Shown here one piece after another: positions 56,591-64,000 of a stretch of 64,000 bases of DNA. The position numbers and the translations under genes were made by a program. The stretch is from NCBI RefSeq assembly GCF_014490725.1, contig NZ_JACOQL010000003.1:1-64000 (forward strand). The letters run 5' to 3'. The notes beneath the pieces are model-generated. The model saw only the letters and a list, made by a program, of their open reading frames with translations. It did not search any database and was not told the origin of the DNA. How positions within the stretch are numbered: position 1 is the first letter of the stretch; each line of letters starts with the position of its first letter. The stretch is from Paracoccus amoyensis. GTDB lineage: Bacteria > Pseudomonadota > Alphaproteobacteria > Rhodobacterales > Rhodobacteraceae.

Positions 56591-57922
56591 CTAGACCGTG
56601 TCCAGATAAAGCTCGACGGTTTCCTCATCTGACAGTTCCGCCATGTATTTAAGTTCCTGACGCTTGGTCATGACGAAGTTTTCAACCAGATGTTCCGAGA
56701 AAATCCGACGCATTTCGGGGCAGGTATCAAAGGTGTCGATCGCCGCGCCCCAATCACCCGGCAACTGATCCAGCTGCTGGTCATAGGCGTTCCCCTTGAA
56801 GGCTTCGGGCGGTTGCAGCTTGTCTTCGATGCCGTTCAGCGCCGCCCCCAGAATGGCCGAAATGGTCAGATAGGGGTTCACGTCACCGCCCGCCACGCGA
56901 TGTTCGATCCGGCGGGCTTTGGGCCCGGATGAGGGGATGCGAATGGCAGCAGTGCGGTTTTCATACGCCCAGCCGATACCGGTCGGCGCATGGGCATTTG
57001 GCACCAGACGGTCGTAAGAATTTTCGTGCGGCGCGAAAATCAGGGTCGAGCCGGGCATGGCGCGCAGGCAACCGGCGACGGCATGACGCAACGCATCCGT
57101 CCCTTCTTCCCCGCCATTGTCGAAAATATTGATGCCCTTCTCATCAAGGATGGAAAAATGCATATGCATCCCGTTCCCCGACCACGCCTCGTAGGGTTTG
57201 GCCATGAAACTGGCGGCAAAGCCGTATTGACGCGCCACGCCCTTGACCAGCATCTTGAACAGCCATGTATCGTCCGCGGCTTTCAGCGGATCGGCCTGAT
57301 GCATAAGATTGATTTCAAACTGACCCGGACCGGCTTCTGAAATCGCGGTGTCGGCGGGAATGTCCATCGCCTCGCTGGCTTCATACAGGCTGGTAAAGAA
57401 CTGATCGAAAGCATCCAGTGCCCGCAGGCTCAGCACTTCGCCACCGGTGCGCCGCTTGCCGGAACGGGGGCTGGGCGGCACGCGCAACTGCCGACCGGAA
57501 TCGTCGATCAGAAAGAACTCCAACTCGGTGGCGACGACCGGCGTCAGGCCGACCGTCTTATAGCGATCTACCACACGCGCCAGCGCCTGACGCGGATCGC
57601 CGTCATAAGGCGTGCCATCGGGATGAAACATCCACAGCGGCAGCAGCCCGGTCGGCGCATCCAGCCAAGGCATTGGCAGAAAGCCGCGTTCGGTGGGCAG
57701 CAACAGGCCATCTGGATCACCGGTTTCAAAGACCAGAGGACTGTCCTCGATATCTTCGCCCCAGATATCAAGATTCATCACTGAATAGGGAAACTTGGTC
57801 CCCTCTACGATGATCTTGTCGGCAAAGCGGGCCGGGATGCGTTTGCCGCGTGCAACGCCGTTCAGGTCGGACGCAGCCACGCGGATTGTGCGCACCTCGG
57901 GGTGCTCTCTCAGCCATTCCAT
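56591..57922 (-). CDS. Glutamine synthetase family ligase (gamma-glutamylpolyamine synthetase type)
   Basis: 443 residues. GS fold: metal Glu in VATELEFFLIDD, ISEAGPGQFEINLMHQADPL, NGMHMHFSILD, FAPHENSYDRLVPNAHAP, IRIPSSGPKARRIEHRVAGGDVNPYL. The N-terminal SDLNGVARGKRIP is usual in PuuA/GlnA-like ligases rather than GlnA itself, and the adenylylation-site region of GlnA is not evident. It probably joins glutamate to an amine (polyamine, amino alcohol or similar). Four bp after the ABC permease, so it acts on what that transporter brings in. Confidence 0.82.
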   Translation of the reverse strand: MEWLREHPEVRTIRVAASDLNGVARGKRIPARFADKIIVEGTKFPYSVMNLDIWGEDIEDSPLVFETGDPDGLLLPTERGFLPMPWLDAPTGLLPLWMFHPDGTPYDGDPRQALARVVDRYKTVGLTPVVATELEFFLIDDSGRQLRVPPSPRSGKRRTGGEVLSLRALDAFDQFFTSLYEASEAMDIPADTAISEAGPGQFEINLMHQADPLKAADDTWLFKMLVKGVARQYGFAASFMAKPYEAWSGNGMHMHFSILDEKGINIFDNGGEEGTDALRHAVAGCLRAMPGSTLIFAPHENSYDRLVPNAHAPTGIGWAYENRTAAIRIPSSGPKARRIEHRVAGGDVNPYLTISAILGAALNGIEDKLQPPEAFKGNAYDQQLDQLPGDWGAAIDTFDTCPEMRRIFSEHLVENFVMTKRQELKYMAELSDEETVELYLDTV

Positions 57923-57926
57923 ATCG

Positions 57927-58751
57927 TCACCGGATCAGTTGCGGGCGGTATTTCAGCTTTCTGGTTGCGCCCGGCATATGCCGGTTCAGGCGTCGGTTCA
58001 CGATCCCGAACAGGCCGATGAGGATCAGCGTGCAGATGATAAAATACAGTGCCACGATGGGATAGGCGACAAAGGGGTTGAAGGTCTGTCCAGCGAAATA
58101 GCTGGCGTAATACAGACTGTCGCCCTGCTGGCGAAAGGCCGGGAAAGCCGAAAAATAAACCAGCGTTGTCGCGTGGAAAAGAAAGATTGCCTCGTTGGTA
58201 TAAGATGGCCATGCCAGCCGCATCATCGTGGGCCAGATGATGCGGCGGTAACGTTTCCATCCCGTCAGACCATATGCATCGGCTGCCTCGATATCGCCCT
58301 TGGGCACCGCCATCAGCGCGCCATAGAAAATCTGCGCGGAATAGGCCGCAGTGTTCAGGATCAACACCACCAACGCCCCGGCCCACGCCTTGGTCAGCCA
58401 GTTGGTTGCAACGGTCATGCCGAAAACCTCGATCCCGGCACGCGGCAGCATGACAAACAGCTGATAGGCCACAAAAAACTGGATGAACAGCGGGCTTCCC
58501 CGAAACAGGAAAATAAAGGCATCAGCGGGCTTGCGCAGCCATGGCGAAGGACTGGCCTTTGCAAGTGCCAGTGCATTGGCGACGAAGAAGCCGATCAGCA
58601 GCGCGAAGAATGCGAAATAAACATTCCAGATCAGCCCGGAACCGATCAGCGTGAACTGTTGGCACAGGTTCAAATCGGTCTTGGGCAACAAACGCTCACC
58701 AATCCCGATAGAGCGCAGACCGTAGTCAAGGATCGTTTGACTGCAACTCAT
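57927..58751 (-). CDS. Polar amino acid ABC transporter permease (HisM-like)
   Basis: 274-residue inner-membrane protein. FFALLIGFFVANALALAK, FLFRGSPLFIQFFVAYQL, and the EAA loop KGDIEAADAYGLTGWKRYRRIIWPTM. Overlaps the other permease gene by 4 bp. The pair forms the channel of a histidine/opine/arginine-type importer. Confidence 0.87.
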   Translation of the reverse strand: MSCSQTILDYGLRSIGIGERLLPKTDLNLCQQFTLIGSGLIWNVYFAFFALLIGFFVANALALAKASPSPWLRKPADAFIFLFRGSPLFIQFFVAYQLFVMLPRAGIEVFGMTVATNWLTKAWAGALVVLILNTAAYSAQIFYGALMAVPKGDIEAADAYGLTGWKRYRRIIWPTMMRLAWPSYTNEAIFLFHATTLVYFSAFPAFRQQGDSLYYASYFAGQTFNPFVAYPIVALYFIICTLILIGLFGIVNRRLNRHMPGATRKLKYRPQLIR

Positions 58752-59629
58752 AGCGCACCTGCCTTGCGTTGCGCCTCACCAGCCAAGGTGGCCTGGCCTT
58801 GCGACAGGCGGCGAGTCACGCGGCCCAGAATTTTTTCCGAAACCCACGTCATCAGCAGATAGAACACCAGAATTCCCAAGAAGTAATAAAGCCGCCAATC
58901 GGGATGTGGATAGGAAAACGCGCTGGTCTTGGCACCGCCCAGTTCACGCGCCCAATAGACGATATCTTCGACCCCCAGCAGAAACAGCAGCGGCGTCGCC
59001 TTGATCAGGATCATCCACAAGTTCGATAGGCCGGGCAGCGCATAAGTCCACATCTGCGGGATCAGGATGCGGCGGTTCACCTGACGACGGTTCATGCCAT
59101 AGGCTTCCGCAGTTTCAAGCTGCGCACGCGGAACCGCCTGCATCGCGCCGTAAAGAACGTTGGCCGCAAACGCGCCAAAGACGATGGCAAATGCGATCAC
59201 TGCCAGAAAAACGGCATATACATCATGCACCCAAGGCGGGCTTGCGGAAAGAGGCAGCTTGGCGGCAGCGCAGACGACGAAATCATTGCCCTGCCGAACA
59301 GGCGCATCACTGTCGCACAGCACCTGATGGCGCATCCATTCAAAGCCCTGATCCAGCGCGATCGGCACGAACAGGAAAAACACGATGTCCGGCACGCCCC
59401 GAACCATCGAGGTATAGATCTTGCCAAACCAGCGCAGCGGCCAAAATGGGGACCGGGACGCCATCGCCCCACCAAAGCCGAACAAAAGCGCGATCGGCGC
59501 GGTAATGATCAACAGCAGCAACACGGTGCCAAAGCTGGCATAGAACAGAAGGTGCTTACCCGATGTCAGATAACACATCAGCCAAGACAGACCTTCCAAA
59601 GAGGCAGGATCAGCGCAAGAAGCAAACAT
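58748..59629 (-). CDS. Polar amino acid ABC transporter permease (HisQ-like)
   Basis: 293 residues from the ATG at 59629 (a TTG at 59635 is also in frame). Five helices: FYASFGTVLLLLIITAPIALL, YTSMVRGVPDIVFFLFVPIAL, EAA loop RAQLETAEAYGMNRRQVNRRILIPQM. A periplasmic insert of about 40 residues (LCDSDAPVRQGNDFVVCA) is longer than usual. Preceded by AAGG. Confidence 0.85.
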   Translation of the reverse strand: MFASCADPASLEGLSWLMCYLTSGKHLLFYASFGTVLLLLIITAPIALLFGFGGAMASRSPFWPLRWFGKIYTSMVRGVPDIVFFLFVPIALDQGFEWMRHQVLCDSDAPVRQGNDFVVCAAAKLPLSASPPWVHDVYAVFLAVIAFAIVFGAFAANVLYGAMQAVPRAQLETAEAYGMNRRQVNRRILIPQMWTYALPGLSNLWMILIKATPLLFLLGVEDIVYWARELGGAKTSAFSYPHPDWRLYYFLGILVFYLLMTWVSEKILGRVTRRLSQGQATLAGEAQRKAGAL

Positions 59630-59644
59630 CGGCAAGCCTTTTTA

Positions 59645-59671
59645 GCCGCCGCCGGACAAACCGGCGGCGGC
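59645..59671. other. Strong GC hairpin between binding-protein and permease genes
   Basis: GCCGCCGCCGG and CCGGCGGCGGC form a perfect 11-bp stem with a 5-nt loop, 10 bp after the binding-protein stop. No T-run follows on the coding strand, so it probably protects the upstream mRNA and sets the ratio of binding protein to permease. Confidence 0.6.
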
Positions 59672-59681
59672 GTATTTCAGA

Positions 59682-60416
59682 TCACTCGAACTGCATGGCG
59701 TCTTCGCCAAACCATTTCTTGAGCAATTCATTCAGGCTGCCGTCCTCTTTCATCGAGGTGATGGCCGCGTCGAATTTCTCTTTCAACTCCGTATCCGACT
59801 GGCGCAGGCCCATGCCGATGCCTTCGCCCAATTGGATGGTGTCGAAACCATCAACCCAGACCAGTTCACCATTCGATTCCTCGACGATGGGTGCCAGAAA
59901 GTCCTTGTCGGCAAACACGGCTTCGGCCTCGCCGTTGCGAACAGCGGCGACGGTTTCATCCGGCGTTGCAAATTCCAGCAGGGTAGCGCCGGTTTCGGCG
60001 ACATGGCTGGCCTGAATGGTGTTGGTCTGTGCGGCGACGACAACATCACCTTCTACATCGGTATCAGCGGCCAGCGCGGCATAGGCCGAAGGCAGGCCGG
60101 GCGTATAGGCTTGGGTAAACTGAATGACCTTCTTACGCTCATCGTTGATGTTCATGCCGGCCATGATGGTGTCATAGTTCGACGACACCAGGTTCGGGAT
60201 GATCGAATCCCAGTCATTCTTGACCCAAGTGCATTCCAGTTCGGCGCGTTTGCACAGCTCATCGCCCAATTCACGCTCGAACCCGTCAACCTCACCGGCG
60301 TCATTGATGAGGTTGTAGGGAGGATAGGCCCCCTCGGTCCCCATGCGGATGGTCTGGGCTGCACCCATCCCTGCGGTTAGCGCAAGGATTGCAGCGGCGA
60401 TGGTCAGTTTTTTCAT
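59682..60416 (-). CDS. Polar amino acid ABC transporter substrate-binding protein
   Basis: 244 residues, periplasmic: signal peptide MKKLTIAAAILALTAGMGAA. SBP_bac_3 fold: IRMGTEGAYPPYNLINDAGEVDG, FERELGDELCKRAEL, WDSIIPNLVSSNYDTIMAGMNI, GEGIGMGLRQSD. Similar to lysine/arginine/ornithine or opine binders; substrate not certain. An amine that the GS-type enzyme glutamylates would fit. Confidence 0.87.
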   Translation of the reverse strand: MKKLTIAAAILALTAGMGAAQTIRMGTEGAYPPYNLINDAGEVDGFERELGDELCKRAELECTWVKNDWDSIIPNLVSSNYDTIMAGMNINDERKKVIQFTQAYTPGLPSAYAALAADTDVEGDVVVAAQTNTIQASHVAETGATLLEFATPDETVAAVRNGEAEAVFADKDFLAPIVEESNGELVWVDGFDTIQLGEGIGMGLRQSDTELKEKFDAAITSMKEDGSLNELLKKWFGEDAMQFE

Positions 60417-60447
60417 TTTTTACTCTCCTGTTGGTCGTCTTTTTTGT

Positions 60448-61245
60448 TCAAGCGGCCATGCTGGCGCTTAGGAATTGGCGCAACCGTTCGGTTTGCGGGT
60501 CGCCAAATACCTGGCTGGGCGGTCCTTCTTCGCAGATCACGCCCTGATGCAGGAACACGACATGATCGCTGACATCAGCGGCCAGACGCATATCATGGGT
60601 CACCAGCATCATCGTGCGATGTTCCGCAGCCAGATCCTTGATAACCTTGACGACTTCCTGCTGCAACTCGGGGTCCAGCGCGCTGGTAGGTTCATCGAAC
60701 AAAAGCGCCTGCGGTTGCATGCACAAAGCACGGGCAATTGCCGCGCGCTGCTGCTGACCGCCCGAAAGTTGGGCAGGCCACGCATGCGCCTTCTCTCCGA
60801 TGCCGACCTTGGCCAGCAATCTATGGGCGCGTTCTTCGACCTGCTGGCGATCTTCGCCCAGCACGGTCAGCGGAGCCTCCATCACGTTTTGCAGAATCGA
60901 CATGTGTGACCACAGATTGAACTGCTGGAACACCATGGACAGATTCGTGCGGATGCGGGTGACCTGGGCCCTGTCGGCCGGGACGCGCTGCGCGCCCTGG
61001 CCCTTCCAGTGAACAGCCTCTCCGTTGAACAGGATTTCACCCTGTTGGCTGTTTTCCAAAAGATTGCAGCAACGCAAAAGCGTGGATTTGCCCGACCCGG
61101 ATGACCCGATCAGGCTGATTACATGGCCGCGTGGAGCCGTCATGGAAACGCCCTTGATCACCTCAAGATTTGCGTAAGCCTTGTGCAGACCACGGATCTC
61201 AATGACGGGGGCGGTGTCAGAAGTGTTGGTCGTCGTATTCATCAT
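60448..61245 (-). CDS. Polar amino acid ABC transporter ATP-binding protein
   Basis: 265 residues. Walker A GSSGSGKST, MVFQQFNLWSHMSILQNVMEAPLTV, signature LSGGQQQR, Walker B LLFDEPTSALDPELQ, His switch MLVTHDM. HisP/GlnQ type. Starts with two adjacent Met codons (61245, 61242); no clear RBS. First gene of the five-gene transport and ligase operon. Confidence 0.88.
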   Translation of the reverse strand: MMNTTTNTSDTAPVIEIRGLHKAYANLEVIKGVSMTAPRGHVISLIGSSGSGKSTLLRCCNLLENSQQGEILFNGEAVHWKGQGAQRVPADRAQVTRIRTNLSMVFQQFNLWSHMSILQNVMEAPLTVLGEDRQQVEERAHRLLAKVGIGEKAHAWPAQLSGGQQQRAAIARALCMQPQALLFDEPTSALDPELQQEVVKVIKDLAAEHRTMMLVTHDMRLAADVSDHVVFLHQGVICEEGPPSQVFGDPQTERLRQFLSASMAA

Positions 61246-61326
61246 CCGCGCATTGGGCGACAATCGCATCAGATTTGCAACGGGTCTTTCGGTCAGGCTG
61301 CGTTTTTCGCGCAGCCCGACCCAAGA

Positions 61327-61566
61327 TCAGGCGATTTCAATCGAATATTTTTCGATCACCGTGTTGGCCAACAAGCCTTCACACATCTTGGCGACTTCGG
61401 CGCGGGCAGCTTCGACATCGGTCGATGTCAGATCAAGTTCGATCAGTTTCCCCTGGCGCACAGAGTTGACGCCATCATGGCCAAGGCCGCCAAGCGCGTG
61501 GCGGATCGCCTCTCCCTGCGGGTCCAGAACGCCGTCTTTCAGCATGATGGTGACGCGGGCTTTCAT
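61327..61566 (-). CDS. purS: Phosphoribosylformylglycinamidine synthase subunit PurS
   Basis: 79 residues, the usual size. MKARVTIMLKDGVLDPQGEAIRHALGGLG and the last residues ANTVIEKYSIEIA fit the family. PurS bridges PurL and PurQ in the fourth step of purine synthesis. 12 bp after purC. purQ, which often comes next, is not here. Confidence 0.92.
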   Translation of the reverse strand: MKARVTIMLKDGVLDPQGEAIRHALGGLGHDGVNSVRQGKLIELDLTSTDVEAARAEVAKMCEGLLANTVIEKYSIEIA

Positions 61567-61578
61567 AAGGCGATTCCT

Positions 61579-62340
61579 TTAGTTGATGGCAGTCGGTTTG
61601 AGGCTGGTGGTATTTGCGGGCATCAGGCCAAGACGGCGCGCAACCTCGGTATAGGCATCGGTCAGGTTGCCCAGGTCACGGCGGAACACATCCTTGTCCA
61701 ATTTCTGACCGGTCTTGATGTCCCACAGACGGCAGCTGTCCGGGCTGATTTCATCGGCCACGATCAGACGCATGAAATCATTGTCCCAGATACGGCCGAT
61801 TTCGATCTTGAAGTCGATCAGCTTGATTCCCGCGCCATAGAAAACGCCCGACAGGAAATCGTTCACCCGCAAGGCAAGGCTGACGATGTCATCCAGATCC
61901 TGCTGCGAGGCCCAGCCAAACGCGATAACATATTCTTCGGGGACCAGTGGATCGCCCAGTTCGTCATTCTTGAAACTGTATTCGATGATCGGGCGCGGCA
62001 GGGGCGTTCCCTCCTCGATGCCCAGACGCTTGGACAGCGATCCCGCAGCGAAGTTGCGGACAATCACCTCAAGCGGCACGATTTCCACCTGACGGATCAG
62101 TTGTTCACGCATGTTGATACGGCGGATGAAATGGTTCGGCACGCCAATATTCGTCAGGCCCTGCATGAAGAATTCCGACAGCCGGTTGTTCAACACGCCC
62201 TTGCCTTCGATGGTCGCCTTTTTCTGGGCGTTGAAAGCCGTCGCATCATCCTTGAAATACTGAACCAGGGTTCCCGGCTCGGTGCCTTCATACAGGATCT
62301 TCGCTTTACCTTCGTAGACCTTCTTGCGCCGCGGTGCCAT
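61579..62340 (-). CDS. purC: SAICAR synthase
   Basis: 253 residues. ATP-dependent ligase of purine synthesis (EC 6.3.2.6). [68 protein letters not shown], and [21 protein letters not shown]. The ATG at 62340 gives the standard N-terminus; one seven codons earlier is in frame but less likely. Confidence 0.95.
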   Translation of the reverse strand: MAPRRKKVYEGKAKILYEGTEPGTLVQYFKDDATAFNAQKKATIEGKGVLNNRLSEFFMQGLTNIGVPNHFIRRINMREQLIRQVEIVPLEVIVRNFAAGSLSKRLGIEEGTPLPRPIIEYSFKNDELGDPLVPEEYVIAFGWASQQDLDDIVSLALRVNDFLSGVFYGAGIKLIDFKIEIGRIWDNDFMRLIVADEISPDSCRLWDIKTGQKLDKDVFRRDLGNLTDAYTEVARRLGLMPANTTSLKPTAIN

Positions 62341-62476
62341 GACAGGGCCGTCCTTTCGCATACATCTTATTCCTGCGGCTTATCCCAGAAATCCCGTCGG
62401 GGGCAATACGAGGCTTGCGACAAACCTGCCCGTGATGGCATGCTAGATATAAAAACGAAAACAGGAGAGTTATTCC

Positions 62477-62797
62477 ATGACCACGTTCGACGAACGAGAG
62501 CGCGCTTACGAGTCGAAGTTCGTCCACGACGCCGAGTTACGTTTCAAGGCAGAGGCGCGCCGGAACCGTCTGTTGGGCGAATGGGCTGCAGGCTTGCTTG
62601 ACAAGACGGGCGACGAAGCGAAAAGCTTTGCCTTGGGCGTCGTCGCGGCCGATGTTCACGAGCCGGGCGAAGAGGATGTTTATCGCAAACTGGCCGCCGA
62701 TCTTGAAGGGAAGGCCGGCGAATCCGAAATCCGCACCAAAATGGCCGAGATGTGGGATCTGGCCCGCCAGCAAATCATCGACGAAAAAGAAGGCTGA
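62477..62797 (+). CDS. F1-ATPase inhibitor zeta subunit (DUF1476)
   Basis: 106 residues. MTTFDERERAYESKFVHDAE, then FKAEARRNRLLGEWAAGLLD and LAADLEGKAGESEIRTKM. The family inhibits ATP hydrolysis by F1 through its N-terminal helix and was characterised in Paracoccus denitrificans. The start follows ACAGGAGAG. Divergent from purC. Confidence 0.9.
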   Translation: MTTFDERERAYESKFVHDAELRFKAEARRNRLLGEWAAGLLDKTGDEAKSFALGVVAADVHEPGEEDVYRKLAADLEGKAGESEIRTKMAEMWDLARQQIIDEKEG

Positions 62798-62841
62798 GAC
62801 CGCTTGGTGCAGCTTTATGGGGGCAAGGCTTTTGCGGCCAT

Positions 62842-62873
62842 GCCCCTTTCATATGATGGCCCCTTTCATATGA
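62842..62873. repeat. Tandem 15-bp repeat at the MATE stop codon
   Basis: GCCCCTTTCATATGA at 62842-62856 and 62859-62873, a 17-bp period. The second copy contains the stop codon of the MATE gene (62866-62868, minus strand). Confidence 0.7.
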
Positions 62874-64000
62874 CGGGTTGCGCGGCCTGTTCGGCCCGTG
62901 AATAGCGAAGGGCCATCGTTGCCCCGCGGGCGGCGTTCAAGATCATCAGCGACGCCCAAAGCCCGTGATTGCCCCACAGTTGCGGCAAGGTCAAAACGGC
63001 AACCAGATAGATCAGCACCGCCTGAATCATCGCAATGCGCATGTCGCGGGTCAGCGTCGCCCCGATGAAGATGCCATCGAACATCCAACTGGCAATGCCG
63101 ATCAGCGGCGCAAAGCCCAACCAGATAAGATATTGCCGTGCCTCGGCCCGGACATCGGGCGCAGTCGTCAACATGTCGATGATTGCGCCACCGCCAAACC
63201 AAAAGACAAGGCCAAGGATGACCGCGCCCGCCACACCCCATTGCGATGTCAGGATGGATGCCCGCCGCACGCGATCCGGCCGATGCGCCCCGACCGCCTG
63301 CCCGACCAGACTTTCGGCGGCAAAAGCAAAACCGTCCAGCGCATAGGCGGTGATTGCCAGAAACTGTATCAGCACCTGATTGGCCGCCAGCGTCACATCG
63401 CCCTGCGCCGCACCCAGAAACATGAATGAGGTGAAGCTGGCCTGAACCAGAACCGAGCGGATCATGATATTGCCGTTCACACTGATCAGACGGTTCAGCT
63501 TGTCGCGTGCAAACAGCGTCGCCACATTCCTTGCGGCCCGCACCGCCCCACGCAGCACATCCCGCGCAAACCAGAGGCCCAGCAGGACTCCGGCCCATTC
63601 AGAGATCAGCGTGGCCCATGCCACGCCAGAGACGCCCCATCCCAGCTTCAGGCCAAGCAGAATGCTCAGCACCACATTCAGTCCGTTCTGAAAGACCTGC
63701 ATGACCAGAACCGTCCGCGTTCGCTCGACCGCGATCAGCCAGCCGGTTATGGCATACAGCCCGATGGTCGCAGGTGCGCCCCAGATGCGGATACCCAGAT
63801 ATTCACGGGTCAACGCCTCGACCATGTCCGACGCAGGAGCAAGCTTGAAGGCCAGCCAGAATAATGGAAGCTGAAAGATGATGAAGAACAGGCCCGCAGC
63901 CAACGCGATGGCAAGCGCACGCAACAGATGCGCCCCCGATTCCGCCTCATCGCCCTGCCCGTGGCTTTGTGCGATCAGACCGGTCGTGCCCATGCGCAGA
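62866..64000 (-). CDS. MATE-family efflux transporter (DinF-like), cut by the right edge
   Basis: At least 378 residues; the N-terminal 60-70 residues of a usual 440-450 are beyond the window. Multi-helix membrane protein with MATE repeats: TTGLIAQSHGQGD, GLYAITGWLIAVERTRTVLVMQV, the related second-half segment AITAYALDGFAFAAESLVGQAVGA, and WMFDGIFIGATLTRDMRIAM. The AAESLVGQAVG segment is like DinF/NorM. Likely exports drugs or organic cations using Na+ or H+. Confidence 0.87.
   Translation of the reverse strand, partial: LRMGTTGLIAQSHGQGDEAESGAHLLRALAIALAAGLFFIIFQLPLFWLAFKLAPASDMVEALTREYLGIRIWGAPATIGLYAITGWLIAVERTRTVLVMQVFQNGLNVVLSILLGLKLGWGVSGVAWATLISEWAGVLLGLWFARDVLRGAVRAARNVATLFARDKLNRLISVNGNIMIRSVLVQASFTSFMFLGAAQGDVTLAANQVLIQFLAITAYALDGFAFAAESLVGQAVGAHRPDRVRRASILTSQWGVAGAVILGLVFWFGGGAIIDMLTTAPDVRAEARQYLIWLGFAPLIGIASWMFDGIFIGATLTRDMRIAMIQAVLIYLVAVLTLPQLWGNHGLWASLMILNAARGATMALRYSRAEQAAQPVI

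Noticed and set aside
61123..62601. A 492-codon plus-strand frame opposite purS and purC
   Set aside because: Shadow of two well-conserved purine genes; no family resemblance.

Overview
The window reads as a chromosomal segment of a high-GC alphaproteobacterium of the Rhodobacterales, most likely Paracoccus or a close relative. This is inferred from gene content: an F1-ATPase inhibitor zeta subunit (a family defined in Paracoccus denitrificans), a Rhodobacterales-style split phosphonate cluster with a DUF1045 gene, a cyanide-insensitive type bd oxidase with a DUF2474 peptide, and SigF/NrsF with a bufferin precursor. No rRNA, tRNA, CRISPR array or intact mobile element was seen.

Layout. 0-1.1 kb: edge of a secreted-protein gene, a small membrane ORF, an integrase arm-domain stub and a frameshifted IS5-type transposase remnant. 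1.1-10.6 kb: a nine-gene L-fucose operon on the minus strand (KDF dehydrogenase, lactonase, ABC ATPase, permease, binding protein, diketo-deoxyfuconate hydrolase, fuconate dehydratase, fucose dehydrogenase, FucU mutarotase) with a divergent IclR regulator and a candidate operator between them. It encodes uptake of L-fucose and its non-phosphorylative conversion to pyruvate and lactate. 10.9-13.5 kb: CIO-type quinol oxidase. 13.6-16.7 kb: a ClpP-fold protein, a coiled-coil membrane protein and an alpha/beta hydrolase. 16.7-22.2 kb: glucoamylase/GH144-like protein, GH3 beta-glucosidase and a YddA/BclA-type ABC exporter. 22.4-26.3 kb: ferric iron ABC transporter. 26.5-28.5 kb: an OmpA-family protein with a very long Ala/Glu/Pro-rich arm.

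28.6-40.8 kb is a full carbon-phosphorus lyase pathway: phnCDE1E2 behind a Pho-box-like array, divergent phnF / phnGHIJKLN, a convergent DUF1045 2H-phosphoesterase and phnM. phnE2 carries a frameshift that removes its last 40 or so residues, and a hexapeptide acyltransferase next to it has decayed. 41-47.9 kb is a ribitol operon (ABC transporter, ribitol 2-dehydrogenase, D-ribulokinase) with a divergent LacI regulator and two phased operators.

47.9-52.9 kb is a decaying accessory region. It holds a broken fasciclin gene beside an ECF sigma fragment, a PHB-depolymerase-like esterase with a lysine-rich N-terminus, short tandem repeats, and a SigF/NrsF pair divergent from a bufferin operon. In that operon the precursor gene is intact, but the maturation genes are collapsed into one short chimeric ORF: the start of DUF692/MNIO bufB fused to an internal piece of DoxX bufD. 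This is the most unusual structure found. 52.9-64 kb: type II NADH dehydrogenase, two DUF2156 GNAT-fold paralogues, a gamma-glutamyl-ligase type glutamine synthetase with a polar amino acid ABC transporter, purS and purC, the ATPase zeta inhibitor, and a MATE transporter cut by the window edge.
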